64,000 bases of DNA from Cornus controversa. Its lineage: Eukaryota > Streptophyta > Magnoliopsida > Cornales > Cornaceae. The translations under genes and the position numbers were made by a program. Position 1 is the first letter of the stretch; every line of letters starts with the position of its first letter. The notes below the pieces were generated by a model, which was given only the letters and a program-made list of their open reading frames with translations, was not told the origin of the DNA and did no database searches. Shown here one piece after another: positions 8,977 to 19,399 of the stretch. The stretch spans positions 14,964,146 through 15,028,145 of the forward strand of contig CM048852.1 of the NCBI GenBank assembly GCA_026545225.1, given 5' to 3'.

Positions 8977-11037
8977 ATGGAATCTAGTATGAAAGAGGGT
9001 GGATCGATTCAGCGAACTCCTTTGTTTGATGGTTCAAATTATACTTTCTGGAAGTCTCGCATGAAAGCCTTTTTAAAATCTCAAGGAGAGAGAGTTTGGA
9101 TGGCTGTAGAGAATGGCTATAAAATTCCTACCATTACAACTGGAGATGGTGATGCTGTTGTGACTGTAGAAAAGGATAAGGCAACATGGTCTAATGCTGA
9201 ACATGAAGATGCAAATAATAACAACAAGGGTTTATATGCTATATTTAATTCTGTTGTTCCTTCTGAATTTGCTAGAATTTCTGCGTGTTCCACTTCGAAA
9301 GAAGCATGGGATATTCTACAGGTAACTCATGAGGGTACCACCAAGGTAAGGAGATCTAAGCTACAAATGCTTGCCACTAAATTTGAAACAATTAGAATGG
9401 ATGAAGATGAGATGTTTTCTAATTTTTATTCTAGGCTTAATGATATTGTTCAAAGTAGTGCTAACCTTGGAGAGAAAATTCCTGCTTTTCAGATTATTAG
9501 AAAAATCATGAGATCATTGCCTGATAGGTTCCAAGCTAAGTTGGAAACCTTAGATGAAAGCAGAGATGTAGATTCTATGGAGGTGGTTGAGTTAGTTGGA
9601 TCAATTCAAACTTTTGAGATGAAATATCCAAAGCTTCAGAAATCAAAAAATTTGGCTTTAAAAACATCAAAGACTTCAAAGTCTTCAAGTTTGTCAAATT
9701 GTTCAAATTCTTCAAAATCTGAAGTTGAAAAAATTGAAAGGTTTGAATATGATTCAGATAATGATGTTGCACTCCTTGCTAGAAAATTTAGAAAGATTCT
9801 TGAATATGAAAAAGGTAAAAATTTGAGAAAAGGAAATCCTTCTAAATTCCGGAATCAAAGCTCATCATCCAAAGGTAAGGAAAGGAAAGAGAAAGAAAAG
9901 GACTCTAAGGAAATTGAGGTTACATGTTGGACATGTGGTGGTAAAGGACACACATCTAATCAATGTCCAAGTCCTAAGAAAAATAGCTTTAGTGCAAAGA
10001 AAATTTCAAACAAGAAAGTTATGAAAGCTATTATTTCTGAGTCTGAATCTTCTAACTCTGATAGTGATTCTTCTGTTGAGAATGATTCTTTGGCTTTTGT
10101 TGCTTTATTGAATGATGATACTGCTAATGATTCTTCTTCTGATGTAGGTGAAACAGAGATGTACACTACTCTCAGTCAAGTAGGGTCTGACGATTCAGAA
10201 GTTGAGCAGTCTGATGAAGAACCATGTGAAAGCAAGCTGCCAGAACTTTTTGAGAAATTGCTGGAAGCTTATAATAAAAAATCTGAGAAGCTGAAGCAAG
10301 AAAAATCTGAGAAAGAGACATTGAAGAAAAAGAATGAAGATCAAGTGAAGTTGATTGAAGAAAGTAAAGTTGAAATTCTGAATCTTCAAGGCAAAGTCAA
10401 GTTTCTCGAAAGCGAGGTAAGTCAAGCTATTTCTGCTAAAGATGTTCTTATTGCTAGAATTAATTTTCTTGAGTCTGAATTGAGAAAATCACAAGAGAAA
10501 TTAATTGCTTTTACTTCTGGGCAGATTAAGCTTGATAGCATGATTAGTGTTGGTAAGCCTGTAGGAGATAAAACTGGATTAGGTTTTGTTGGGTCATCGT
10601 CTAAGGGAAAAACTATTTTTGTTAAACCCAAGAATTTGATTGTGTCAGAACCCAAACCTAAGTCTCAAGTTGAGTCTGTGCATGCTAATGTTGTGTCCAA
10701 TGTGCTTTATTGTTCTTTTTGTGATAAGAATGGACATAGTCAACACTATTGCTATAAAAAGAGAAGACATTCTAATTCTAATTTTTATGTGCATAATTCT
10801 TTTGCTAAGAATAGGGTTCATGCTAAAAAGCCACATTATTGGAACAAACCCAAAAATTCTCAAGGTAAAAAGAATTCAAATAAAAAGAAGAATGTTTTTG
10901 TTTCTCCACAAGTATTTTCTGATAAATTGCATGTTAAAACCATCTGGATGAAAAAGGAAGATTTGGAGAAGTTTGTGCCTGTTGATACTATGGGATTTAT
11001 TCCTAATAGGTCTTTGGGTGCAAAACCCCCTAACTAA
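8977..11037 (+). CDS. gag: Copia Gag, two CCHC knuckles, copy 1
   Basis: A 686-residue Gag in the first internal region. ATG 8977 is chosen because the in-frame codon at 8959 is TTG. Order: an N-terminal Copia Gag segment (FDGSNYTFWKSRMKAFL) and UBN2-like core to about residue 220 (SKEAWDILQVTHEG, RSLPDRFQAKLE); a Ser/Lys-rich linker; CCHC knuckle CWTCGGKGHTSNQC near 317-330; an acidic Ser-rich stretch; a predicted coiled coil near 421-509; and a second knuckle CSFCDKNGHSQHYC near 579-592. The stop comes about where protease would begin in SIRE/Maximus relatives. It should form particles and package RNA, but must borrow enzymes in trans. Residue 191 is Thr here and Ala in copy 2. Confidence 0.9.
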   Translation: MESSMKEGGSIQRTPLFDGSNYTFWKSRMKAFLKSQGERVWMAVENGYKIPTITTGDGDAVVTVEKDKATWSNAEHEDANNNNKGLYAIFNSVVPSEFARISACSTSKEAWDILQVTHEGTTKVRRSKLQMLATKFETIRMDEDEMFSNFYSRLNDIVQSSANLGEKIPAFQIIRKIMRSLPDRFQAKLETLDESRDVDSMEVVELVGSIQTFEMKYPKLQKSKNLALKTSKTSKSSSLSNCSNSSKSEVEKIERFEYDSDNDVALLARKFRKILEYEKGKNLRKGNPSKFRNQSSSSKGKERKEKEKDSKEIEVTCWTCGGKGHTSNQCPSPKKNSFSAKKISNKKVMKAIISESESSNSDSDSSVENDSLAFVALLNDDTANDSSSDVGETEMYTTLSQVGSDDSEVEQSDEEPCESKLPELFEKLLEAYNKKSEKLKQEKSEKETLKKKNEDQVKLIEESKVEILNLQGKVKFLESEVSQAISAKDVLIARINFLESELRKSQEKLIAFTSGQIKLDSMISVGKPVGDKTGLGFVGSSSKGKTIFVKPKNLIVSEPKPKSQVESVHANVVSNVLYCSFCDKNGHSQHYCYKKRRHSNSNFYVHNSFAKNRVHAKKPHYWNKPKNSQGKKNSNKKKNVFVSPQVFSDKLHVKTIWMKKEDLEKFVPVDTMGFIPNRSLGAKPPN

Positions 11038-12935
11038 GTCTTTTAGGACTTTGATGGTCATGGATTGAGCTTCTGTTCATTATTTGTTTTCCATTGGACC
11101 ATGTTTTTTTTTGGTTAGGTTTTGTTTATTTTTAGTAATAATCATATGAGATTATGATAATTATATTTTTCTGAGAAATGATGTGATTTCCTTATATTTC
11201 TTTTTAATTTCACTTTAATTTGTGAATGCATAATTGGGACACTCAGCTTGTCAATGAATGAAGTACTTGATTTTATGATCTAAACATTGATGACCAATAT
11301 GCTTTATTTATTTCTTTTTAGAGGTAAATCTTCTGAGTCCATACAATTTGTGCACTAGTCCAACTCTGAGAGAATTGATTGAAAACTAATGTGAAGTTGA
11401 CTAGAATATATTGTATGAGTAGCATTGAAAGCTTAAATGATCAATGAAAAAAAAAAATAATGAAAAAAATTATTATATATGTTTTTATTCAGCATGAAAA
11501 GAAAAAGAAAATAAGAAATTTGCTGAATATCTAAGACAAAAGGAAAAGGCTACCTTCGGGATGTGTTCGTAGCTTCCACTACAATGTAAATCTCCAATGA
11601 GATATCTTTAAAAATTTAAAGAGTTGTTTTGAGGAAAATAGCTGGCTGCCCGTAAGAGTGAAAGCCACCGTCTTAGAAAAAGAAAAAAATATGATGAATG
11701 AAAAATAAATGATGGATCTTGTGGAGTTATATTTGCTTATTATCCAATATGTTTTAGATGATGAATCAAAGGAATTTGATTAATTTTTGATGAAGTTGGA
11801 TTGCACACACACACATAGATTTATTAGATGAATTTCTAAATTTTTATAAATATTTGTGTGTTGGAAGTTGTGTCATGATCATGAATTTGAGAATGAATTT
11901 TAAAGACAATCTATGGGTTTTAAAATTCTGCATTTATAAATAATTGAAATTGTTCAGAAATTTTAGAACTCATGTTATTCTCTGAAAAATGTGTTTTGAT
12001 TATTCTCATGAGATTATTCATGTTTAGTATTTTTTTCTCTTGAAAAATTTCAAAAAAAAAAATTCAAAAATATATTTATTTTGATTTTGTGTTTATTTTT
12101 CACTCTTTTGTGCTAAATTGCTAAATCAGATTGAAAAGATGTGTTTTTGGTGAATTAAAGGTCCAAAGTGTAATTTTTCATAATTCACAAAGTTGGACCG
12201 GTCCCCATTATTGAGCACCGGTCGCACTTCTGCAGGTTCTGAGGAACAGAAAGAAGTTGGACCGGTCCCCAAATATGAGGACCGGTCGCACTTAGCGGAT
12301 GCCCAGATTCTTGCCAATCCGCGCGCGCGCCTTGTTGGTTTAAGTAAGGGTTCGATCGTTTACATACTAGGATAGACAAGCTTGACCCTGCTGCTTCTGA
12401 TGAGGCTGCTGATGATGCAGATGATGATTAGACTTTAGGTCTTAATATATTTTTGTTCTAGACTATGGTTGATTTCTTTATCTTTGATGTCTAGATTATT
12501 TATTTTGGTTTATTCCATCAACTGATATGTTTTGGATATTTATTTGATCAGTGATGATGATTATGTTTGTCTCTATGTGCTTCATGATTTATCTGTTTAT
12601 CTAAATCTCTTTGCTAGTTCTTTGTCAATTTGTTCCAAAAAGGGGGAGATGATACTGTTATATGCATATGACATGATATGAGGTTCTTTGACAAAGGGGG
12701 AGATATTTTTTAAGGGGGAGATATATATGATTATATTTCTTTATTAAGCTTTTCACAGGTTGTGTTGTTTAAGAGATGTGCAGGTACAATAGGTGTTTTC
12801 TAAACCGTCTTGAACACACAAGTAAAGCTTCTGATGATCAGTTCTATATTTCTTTGTATTTGGGCAACATTGTAATCTAATTTTTCTAATGGGTTAGGTT
12901 ATTGATTGTCTAAGTGATTTTGTCACGAAATTGCC
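11038..12935 (+). other. Post-gag non-coding region, copy 1
   Basis: 1.9 kb of AT-rich sequence without an enzyme gene. It contains another two ACCGGT box pairs (12195-12288), a short acidic frame ending at TAG 12428-12430 (DEAADDADDD-like) that may be the last relic of a deleted downstream gene, and repeated G-rich tracts (AAAAAGGGGGAGAT at 12637; similar at 12693 and 12712). A stretch near 11208-11340 resembles the minus-strand sequence at 55820-56020. Confidence 0.6.
12195..12288 (+). promoter_or_regulatory. Two 20-bp-spaced ACCGGT pairs in 3' internal region
   Basis: ACCGGT cores start at 12197/12217 and 12261/12281, exactly 20 bp apart in each pair, as in the LTR. The flanks TTGG and CCCC are also shared with the LTR boxes. 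The second internal copy has the same boxes 5257 bp downstream. Confidence 0.5.
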
Positions 12936-12946
12936 AAAGGGGAGAT
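12936..12946 (+). promoter_or_regulatory. Polypurine tract before LTR 2
   Basis: AAAGGGGAGAT directly precedes the LTR2 start TGTGACA. The same tract precedes LTR3 at 18193-18203. It is the expected plus-strand primer. Confidence 0.75.
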
Positions 12947-14142
12947 TGTGACATATAAATTTGTAATTGGCATATTTCGGTGATCAAAACCTGAATGATC
13001 GAGTTGTAAGTTTCATGATATTTTATGTAACCGATCATCGACATCTTCGAGCTGACACTCAAGTGCATAGAAGCCGACAAATCAGTTAGAACACCATATA
13101 GTACAGGTAAGTATGGTGAGGACACTCTGCACTTTTTAGTTCCGAGCCTATTTTGAAAAACCAGGGGTTAAATGAAAAGTTTAGGGTTTTTCAAAGTAGG
13201 ACCGGTCCCCAATATTTAGGACCGGTCCAACTTTTCTCGGTAAGATGGGTTCTGCAGGTTTTCAAAAAGTCCCACCGGTCCTATTTATTTGGCACCGGTC
13301 CAACTTAGCCTATTCCAAATAAGAAATAAATTTTGACGAAAATTCTGATTCCTATTGGGTTTGAAACTTCTAGGAAAGTTCTATTTTGGTATTTAACTTC
13401 TTTTCCAAGTAGAATTAGGACTTCCTTGCCTATATATATGTATCCATATTTTCTCTACAAGTGTGAAAAAAAGAAGCCCTGAAATATTAGTTTTAAAGAG
13501 AGAAAGTATATACATAATAATTAGGGTTTATATATTTTTAAGAACACACATCCATACTACACGAGTGATTTTTAGGATGGTGTTCTACTTCTGATTAGCT
13601 GCTCAGAGACTGCATCAAATCTATTTGCTGATCAGAACATTGGATTGAAGGTTCTTCGCTTGCTTGCTTGCTGAGGAAGAAAGGTGACCAGATTGCACTA
13701 CGAAGGGAACAAAATACTTGCTGAGTATTTTGGTTCTTCCAGCAACCTTTCTGTAAGGGTGGTGACGTTAGCCGGAAGTCTGCAGCAGTTGGACGTGTTG
13801 TCGCAATCATAAGCCTGAGGTGTTCCGCATCAGATCCTTGACAGAGTGAAGAGGGGTGTGAGACTGAGACAGAGTCTGTTGTACTTTGCTTCATCATAGT
13901 GAATTGGTTCCCTGAGGCGTGCCGCCTCCCTCCGTGGTTTTTCCCGCCTTGGGTTTCCACGTATATCTGGTGCATTCTTTTCTTTACTTGCACTTTACTT
14001 ATTTGCTTGCTTTAATTGTTTAATTAATTGGACTTAAAATTGAATTAATTAAAAATTAAGCAAACGAGCAAGTGATCCTATTCACCCCCCCTCTAGGTTC
14101 TAAAATACTTTTCGCAACCGCTTCCGCACCGCGCAACTCACA
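12947..14142 (+). repeat. LTR 2 (central) of the gag-only Copia array
   Basis: 1196 bp, with the same ends as LTR1 and followed by the primer site at 14145-14156. It carries A at 13322 where LTR1 (8065) and LTR3 (18579) carry G, the only LTR difference I found by eye. Confidence 0.9.
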
Positions 14143-14233
14143 ATTGGTATCAGAGCAGTGTTCTCTAATTTGTGAGTAGTTCCTTGCGAAGTATTTTTAA
14201 AATCAAAATTTATTTTTGTTTTCAAAAATTATC

Positions 14234-16294
14234 ATGGAATCTAGTATGAAAGAGGGTGGATCGATTCAGCGAACTCCTTTGTTTGATGGTTCAAATTATA
14301 CTTTCTGGAAGTCTCGCATGAAAGCCTTTTTAAAATCTCAAGGAGAGAGAGTTTGGATGGCTGTAGAGAATGGCTATAAAATTCCTACCATTACAACTGG
14401 AGATGGTGATGCTGTTGTGACTGTAGAAAAGGATAAGGCAACATGGTCTAATGCTGAACATGAAGATGCAAATAATAACAACAAGGGTTTATATGCTATA
14501 TTTAATTCTGTTGTTCCTTCTGAATTTGCTAGAATTTCTGCGTGTTCCACTTCGAAAGAAGCATGGGATATTCTACAGGTAACTCATGAGGGTACCACCA
14601 AGGTAAGGAGATCTAAGCTACAAATGCTTGCCACTAAATTTGAAACAATTAGAATGGATGAAGATGAGATGTTTTCTAATTTTTATTCTAGGCTTAATGA
14701 TATTGTTCAAAGTAGTGCTAACCTTGGAGAGAAAATTCCTGCTTTTCAGATTATTAGAAAAATCATGAGATCATTGCCTGATAGGTTCCAAGCTAAGTTG
14801 GAAGCCTTAGATGAAAGCAGAGATGTAGATTCTATGGAGGTGGTTGAGTTAGTTGGATCAATTCAAACTTTTGAGATGAAATATCCAAAGCTTCAGAAAT
14901 CAAAAAATTTGGCTTTAAAAACATCAAAGACTTCAAAGTCTTCAAGTTTGTCAAATTGTTCAAATTCTTCAAAATCTGAAGTTGAAAAAATTGAAAGGTT
15001 TGAATATGATTCAGATAATGATGTTGCACTCCTTGCTAGAAAATTTAGAAAGATTCTTGAATATGAAAAAGGTAAAAATTTGAGAAAAGGAAATCCTTCT
15101 AAATTCCGGAATCAAAGCTCATCATCCAAAGGTAAGGAAAGGAAAGAGAAAGAAAAGGACTCTAAGGAAATTGAGGTTACATGTTGGACATGTGGTGGTA
15201 AAGGACACACATCTAATCAATGTCCAAGTCCTAAGAAAAATAGCTTTAGTGCAAAGAAAATTTCAAACAAGAAAGTTATGAAAGCTATTATTTCTGAGTC
15301 TGAATCTTCTAACTCTGATAGTGATTCTTCTGTTGAGAATGATTCTTTGGCTTTTGTTGCTTTATTGAATGATGATACTGCTAATGATTCTTCTTCTGAT
15401 GTAGGTGAAACAGAGATGTACACTACTCTCAGTCAAGTAGGGTCTGACGATTCAGAAGTTGAGCAGTCTGATGAAGAACCATGTGAAAGCAAGCTGCCAG
15501 AACTTTTTGAGAAATTGCTGGAAGCTTATAATAAAAAATCTGAGAAGCTGAAGCAAGAAAAATCTGAGAAAGAGACATTGAAGAAAAAGAATGAAGATCA
15601 AGTGAAGTTGATTGAAGAAAGTAAAGTTGAAATTCTGAATCTTCAAGGCAAAGTCAAGTTTCTCGAAAGCGAGGTAAGTCAAGCTATTTCTGCTAAAGAT
15701 GTTCTTATTGCTAGAATTAATTTTCTTGAGTCTGAATTGAGAAAATCACAAGAGAAATTAATTGCTTTTACTTCTGGGCAGATTAAGCTTGATAGCATGA
15801 TTAGTGTTGGTAAGCCTGTAGGAGATAAAACTGGATTAGGTTTTGTTGGGTCATCGTCTAAGGGAAAAACTATTTTTGTTAAACCCAAGAATTTGATTGT
15901 GTCAGAACCCAAACCTAAGTCTCAAGTTGAGTCTGTGCATGCTAATGTTGTGTCCAATGTGCTTTATTGTTCTTTTTGTGATAAGAATGGACATAGTCAA
16001 CACTATTGCTATAAAAAGAGAAGACATTCTAATTCTAATTTTTATGTGCATAATTCTTTTGCTAAGAATAGGGTTCATGCTAAAAAGCCACATTATTGGA
16101 ACAAACCCAAAAATTCTCAAGGTAAAAAGAATTCAAATAAAAAGAAGAATGTTTTTGTTTCTCCACAAGTATTTTCTGATAAATTGCATGTTAAAACCAT
16201 CTGGATGAAAAAGGAAGATTTGGAGAAGTTTGTGCCTGTTGATACTATGGGATTTATTCCTAATAGGTCTTTGGGTGCAAAACCCCCTAACTAA
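14234..16294 (+). CDS. gag: Copia Gag, two CCHC knuckles, copy 2
   Basis: The second gag frame, 686 residues, offset 5257 bp from copy 1 and intact. It has the same Copia Gag/UBN2-like core, two CCHC knuckles (near residues 317-330 and 579-592), acidic segment and coiled coil. The one difference I found is at base 14804 (G, where copy 1 has A at 9547), giving Ala instead of Thr at residue 191. Retention of two full frames points to a recent event, or to a duplication created by recombination or assembly. No pol gene follows. Confidence 0.9.
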   Translation: MESSMKEGGSIQRTPLFDGSNYTFWKSRMKAFLKSQGERVWMAVENGYKIPTITTGDGDAVVTVEKDKATWSNAEHEDANNNNKGLYAIFNSVVPSEFARISACSTSKEAWDILQVTHEGTTKVRRSKLQMLATKFETIRMDEDEMFSNFYSRLNDIVQSSANLGEKIPAFQIIRKIMRSLPDRFQAKLEALDESRDVDSMEVVELVGSIQTFEMKYPKLQKSKNLALKTSKTSKSSSLSNCSNSSKSEVEKIERFEYDSDNDVALLARKFRKILEYEKGKNLRKGNPSKFRNQSSSSKGKERKEKEKDSKEIEVTCWTCGGKGHTSNQCPSPKKNSFSAKKISNKKVMKAIISESESSNSDSDSSVENDSLAFVALLNDDTANDSSSDVGETEMYTTLSQVGSDDSEVEQSDEEPCESKLPELFEKLLEAYNKKSEKLKQEKSEKETLKKKNEDQVKLIEESKVEILNLQGKVKFLESEVSQAISAKDVLIARINFLESELRKSQEKLIAFTSGQIKLDSMISVGKPVGDKTGLGFVGSSSKGKTIFVKPKNLIVSEPKPKSQVESVHANVVSNVLYCSFCDKNGHSQHYCYKKRRHSNSNFYVHNSFAKNRVHAKKPHYWNKPKNSQGKKNSNKKKNVFVSPQVFSDKLHVKTIWMKKEDLEKFVPVDTMGFIPNRSLGAKPPN

Positions 16295-18203
16295 GTCTTT
16301 TAGGACTTTGATGGTCATGGATTGAGCTTCTGTTCATTATTTGTTTTCCATTGGACCATGTTTTTTTTTGGTTAGGTTTTGTTTATTTTTAGTAATAATC
16401 ATATGAGATTATGATAATTATATTTTTCTGAGAAATGATGTGATTTCCTTATATTTCTTTTTAATTTCACTTTAATTTGTGAATGCATAATTGGGACACT
16501 CAGCTTGTCAATGAATGAAGTACTTGATTTTATGATCTAAACATTGATGACCAATATGCTTTATTTATTTCTTTTTAGAGGTAAATCTTCTGAGTCCATA
16601 CAATTTGTGCACTAGTCCAACTCTGAGAGAATTGATTGAAAACTAATGTGAAGTTGACTAGAATATATTGTATGAGTAGCATTGAAAGCTTAAATGATCA
16701 ATGAAAAAAAAAAATAATGAAAAAAATTATTATATATGTTTTTATTCAGCATGAAAAGAAAAAGAAAATAAGAAATTTGCTGAATATCTAAGACAAAAGG
16801 AAAAGGCTACCTTCGGGATGTGTTCGTAGCTTCCACTACAATGTAAATCTCCAATGAGATATCTTTAAAAATTTAAAGAGTTGTTTTGAGGAAAATAGCT
16901 GGCTGCCCGTAAGAGTGAAAGCCACCGTCTTAGAAAAAGAAAAAAATATGATGAATGAAAAATAAATGATGGATCTTGTGGAGTTATATTTGCTTATTAT
17001 CCAATATGTTTTAGATGATGAATCAAAGGAATTTGATTAATTTTTGATGAAGTTGGATTGCACACACACACATAGATTTATTAGATGAATTTCTAAATTT
17101 TTATAAATATTTGTGTGTTGGAAGTTGTGTCATGATCATGAATTTGAGAATGAATTTTAAAGACAATCTATGGGTTTTAAAATTCTGCATTTATAAATAA
17201 TTGAAATTGTTCAGAAATTTTAGAACTCATGTTATTCTCTGAAAAATGTGTTTTGATTATTCTCATGAGATTATTCATGTTTAGTATTTTTTTCTCTTGA
17301 AAAATTTCAAAAAAAAAAATTCAAAAATATATTTATTTTGATTTTGTGTTTATTTTTCACTCTTTTGTGCTAAATTGCTAAATCAGATTGAAAAGATGTG
17401 TTTTTGGTGAATTAAAGGTCCAAAGTGTAATTTTTCATAATTCACAAAGTTGGACCGGTCCCCATTATTGAGCACCGGTCGCACTTCTGCAGGTTCTGAG
17501 GAACAGAAAGAAGTTGGACCGGTCCCCAAATATGAGGACCGGTCGCACTTAGCGGATGCCCAGATTCTTGCCAATCCGCGCGCGCGCCTTGTTGGTTTAA
17601 GTAAGGGTTCGATCGTTTACATACTAGGATAGACAAGCTTGACCCTGCTGCTTCTGATGAGGCTGCTGATGATGCAGATGATGATTAGACTTTAGGTCTT
17701 AATATATTTTTGTTCTAGACTATGGTTGATTTCTTTATCTTTGATGTCTAGATTATTTATTTTGGTTTATTCCATCAACTGATATGTTTTGGATATTTAT
17801 TTGATCAGTGATGATGATTATGTTTGTCTCTATGTGCTTCATGATTTATCTGTTTATCTAAATCTCTTTGCTAGTTCTTTGTCAATTTGTTCCAAAAAGG
17901 GGGAGATGATACTGTTATATGCATATGACATGATATGAGGTTCTTTGACAAAGGGGGAGATATTTTTTAAGGGGGAGATATATATGATTATATTTCTTTA
18001 TTAAGCTTTTCACAGGTTGTGTTGTTTAAGAGATGTGCAGGTACAATAGGTGTTTTCTAAACCGTCTTGAACACACAAGTAAAGCTTCTGATGATCAGTT
18101 CTATATTTCTTTGTATTTGGGCAACATTGTAATCTAATTTTTCTAATGGGTTAGGTTATTGATTGTCTAAGTGATTTTGTCACGAAATTGCCAAAGGGGA
18201 GAT
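16295..18203 (+). other. Post-gag non-coding region, copy 2
   Basis: A repeat of 11038-12946 at a 5257 bp offset, with the same ACCGGT pairs (cores near 17454, 17474, 17518 and 17538), G-rich tracts and polypurine tract at 18193-18203. No gene is seen. Confidence 0.7.
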
Positions 18204-19399
18204 TGTGACATATAAATTTGTAATTGGCATATTTCGGTGATCAAAACCTGAATGATCGAGTTGTAAGTTTCATGATATTTTATGTAACCGATCATCGACA
18301 TCTTCGAGCTGACACTCAAGTGCATAGAAGCCGACAAATCAGTTAGAACACCATATAGTACAGGTAAGTATGGTGAGGACACTCTGCACTTTTTAGTTCC
18401 GAGCCTATTTTGAAAAACCAGGGGTTAAATGAAAAGTTTAGGGTTTTTCAAAGTAGGACCGGTCCCCAATATTTAGGACCGGTCCAACTTTTCTCGGTAA
18501 GATGGGTTCTGCAGGTTTTCAAAAAGTCCCACCGGTCCTATTTATTTGGCACCGGTCCAACTTAGCCTATTCCAAATAGGAAATAAATTTTGACGAAAAT
18601 TCTGATTCCTATTGGGTTTGAAACTTCTAGGAAAGTTCTATTTTGGTATTTAACTTCTTTTCCAAGTAGAATTAGGACTTCCTTGCCTATATATATGTAT
18701 CCATATTTTCTCTACAAGTGTGAAAAAAAGAAGCCCTGAAATATTAGTTTTAAAGAGAGAAAGTATATACATAATAATTAGGGTTTATATATTTTTAAGA
18801 ACACACATCCATACTACACGAGTGATTTTTAGGATGGTGTTCTACTTCTGATTAGCTGCTCAGAGACTGCATCAAATCTATTTGCTGATCAGAACATTGG
18901 ATTGAAGGTTCTTCGCTTGCTTGCTTGCTGAGGAAGAAAGGTGACCAGATTGCACTACGAAGGGAACAAAATACTTGCTGAGTATTTTGGTTCTTCCAGC
19001 AACCTTTCTGTAAGGGTGGTGACGTTAGCCGGAAGTCTGCAGCAGTTGGACGTGTTGTCGCAATCATAAGCCTGAGGTGTTCCGCATCAGATCCTTGACA
19101 GAGTGAAGAGGGGTGTGAGACTGAGACAGAGTCTGTTGTACTTTGCTTCATCATAGTGAATTGGTTCCCTGAGGCGTGCCGCCTCCCTCCGTGGTTTTTC
19201 CCGCCTTGGGTTTCCACGTATATCTGGTGCATTCTTTTCTTTACTTGCACTTTACTTATTTGCTTGCTTTAATTGTTTAATTAATTGGACTTAAAATTGA
19301 ATTAATTAAAAATTAAGCAAACGAGCAAGTGATCCTATTCACCCCCCCTCTAGGTTCTAAAATACTTTTCGCAACCGCTTCCGCACCGCGCAACTCACA
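18204..19399 (+). repeat. LTR 3 (outer right) of the gag-only Copia array
   Basis: 1196 bp ending ACTCACA at 19399, followed at once by the target copy TGGAC (19400-19404) and Athila protease sequence on the minus strand. No primer site follows, as expected for the terminal 3' LTR. Confidence 0.9.

Larger units (their letters stand above)
7690..19399 (+). mobile_element. Tandem gag-only Copia-type element, LTR-int-LTR-int-LTR
   Basis: Two consecutive 5257 bp units (7690-12946 and 12947-18203) plus a third LTR (18204-19399). Each LTR is 1196 bp with TGTGA...TCACA ends, followed by AT and the primer site TGGTATCAGAGC in the two complete units. Each internal region (4061 bp) encodes only gag, with no protease, integrase, RT or RNase H. 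The outer ends are flanked by TGGAC at 7685-7689 and 19400-19404, so the array behaves as one insertion. The units are almost identical; I found one gag change and one LTR change by eye. The structure fits a non-autonomous gag-bearing (TR-GAG-like) element of the SIRE/Maximus kind that has become a tandem. Confidence 0.9.
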
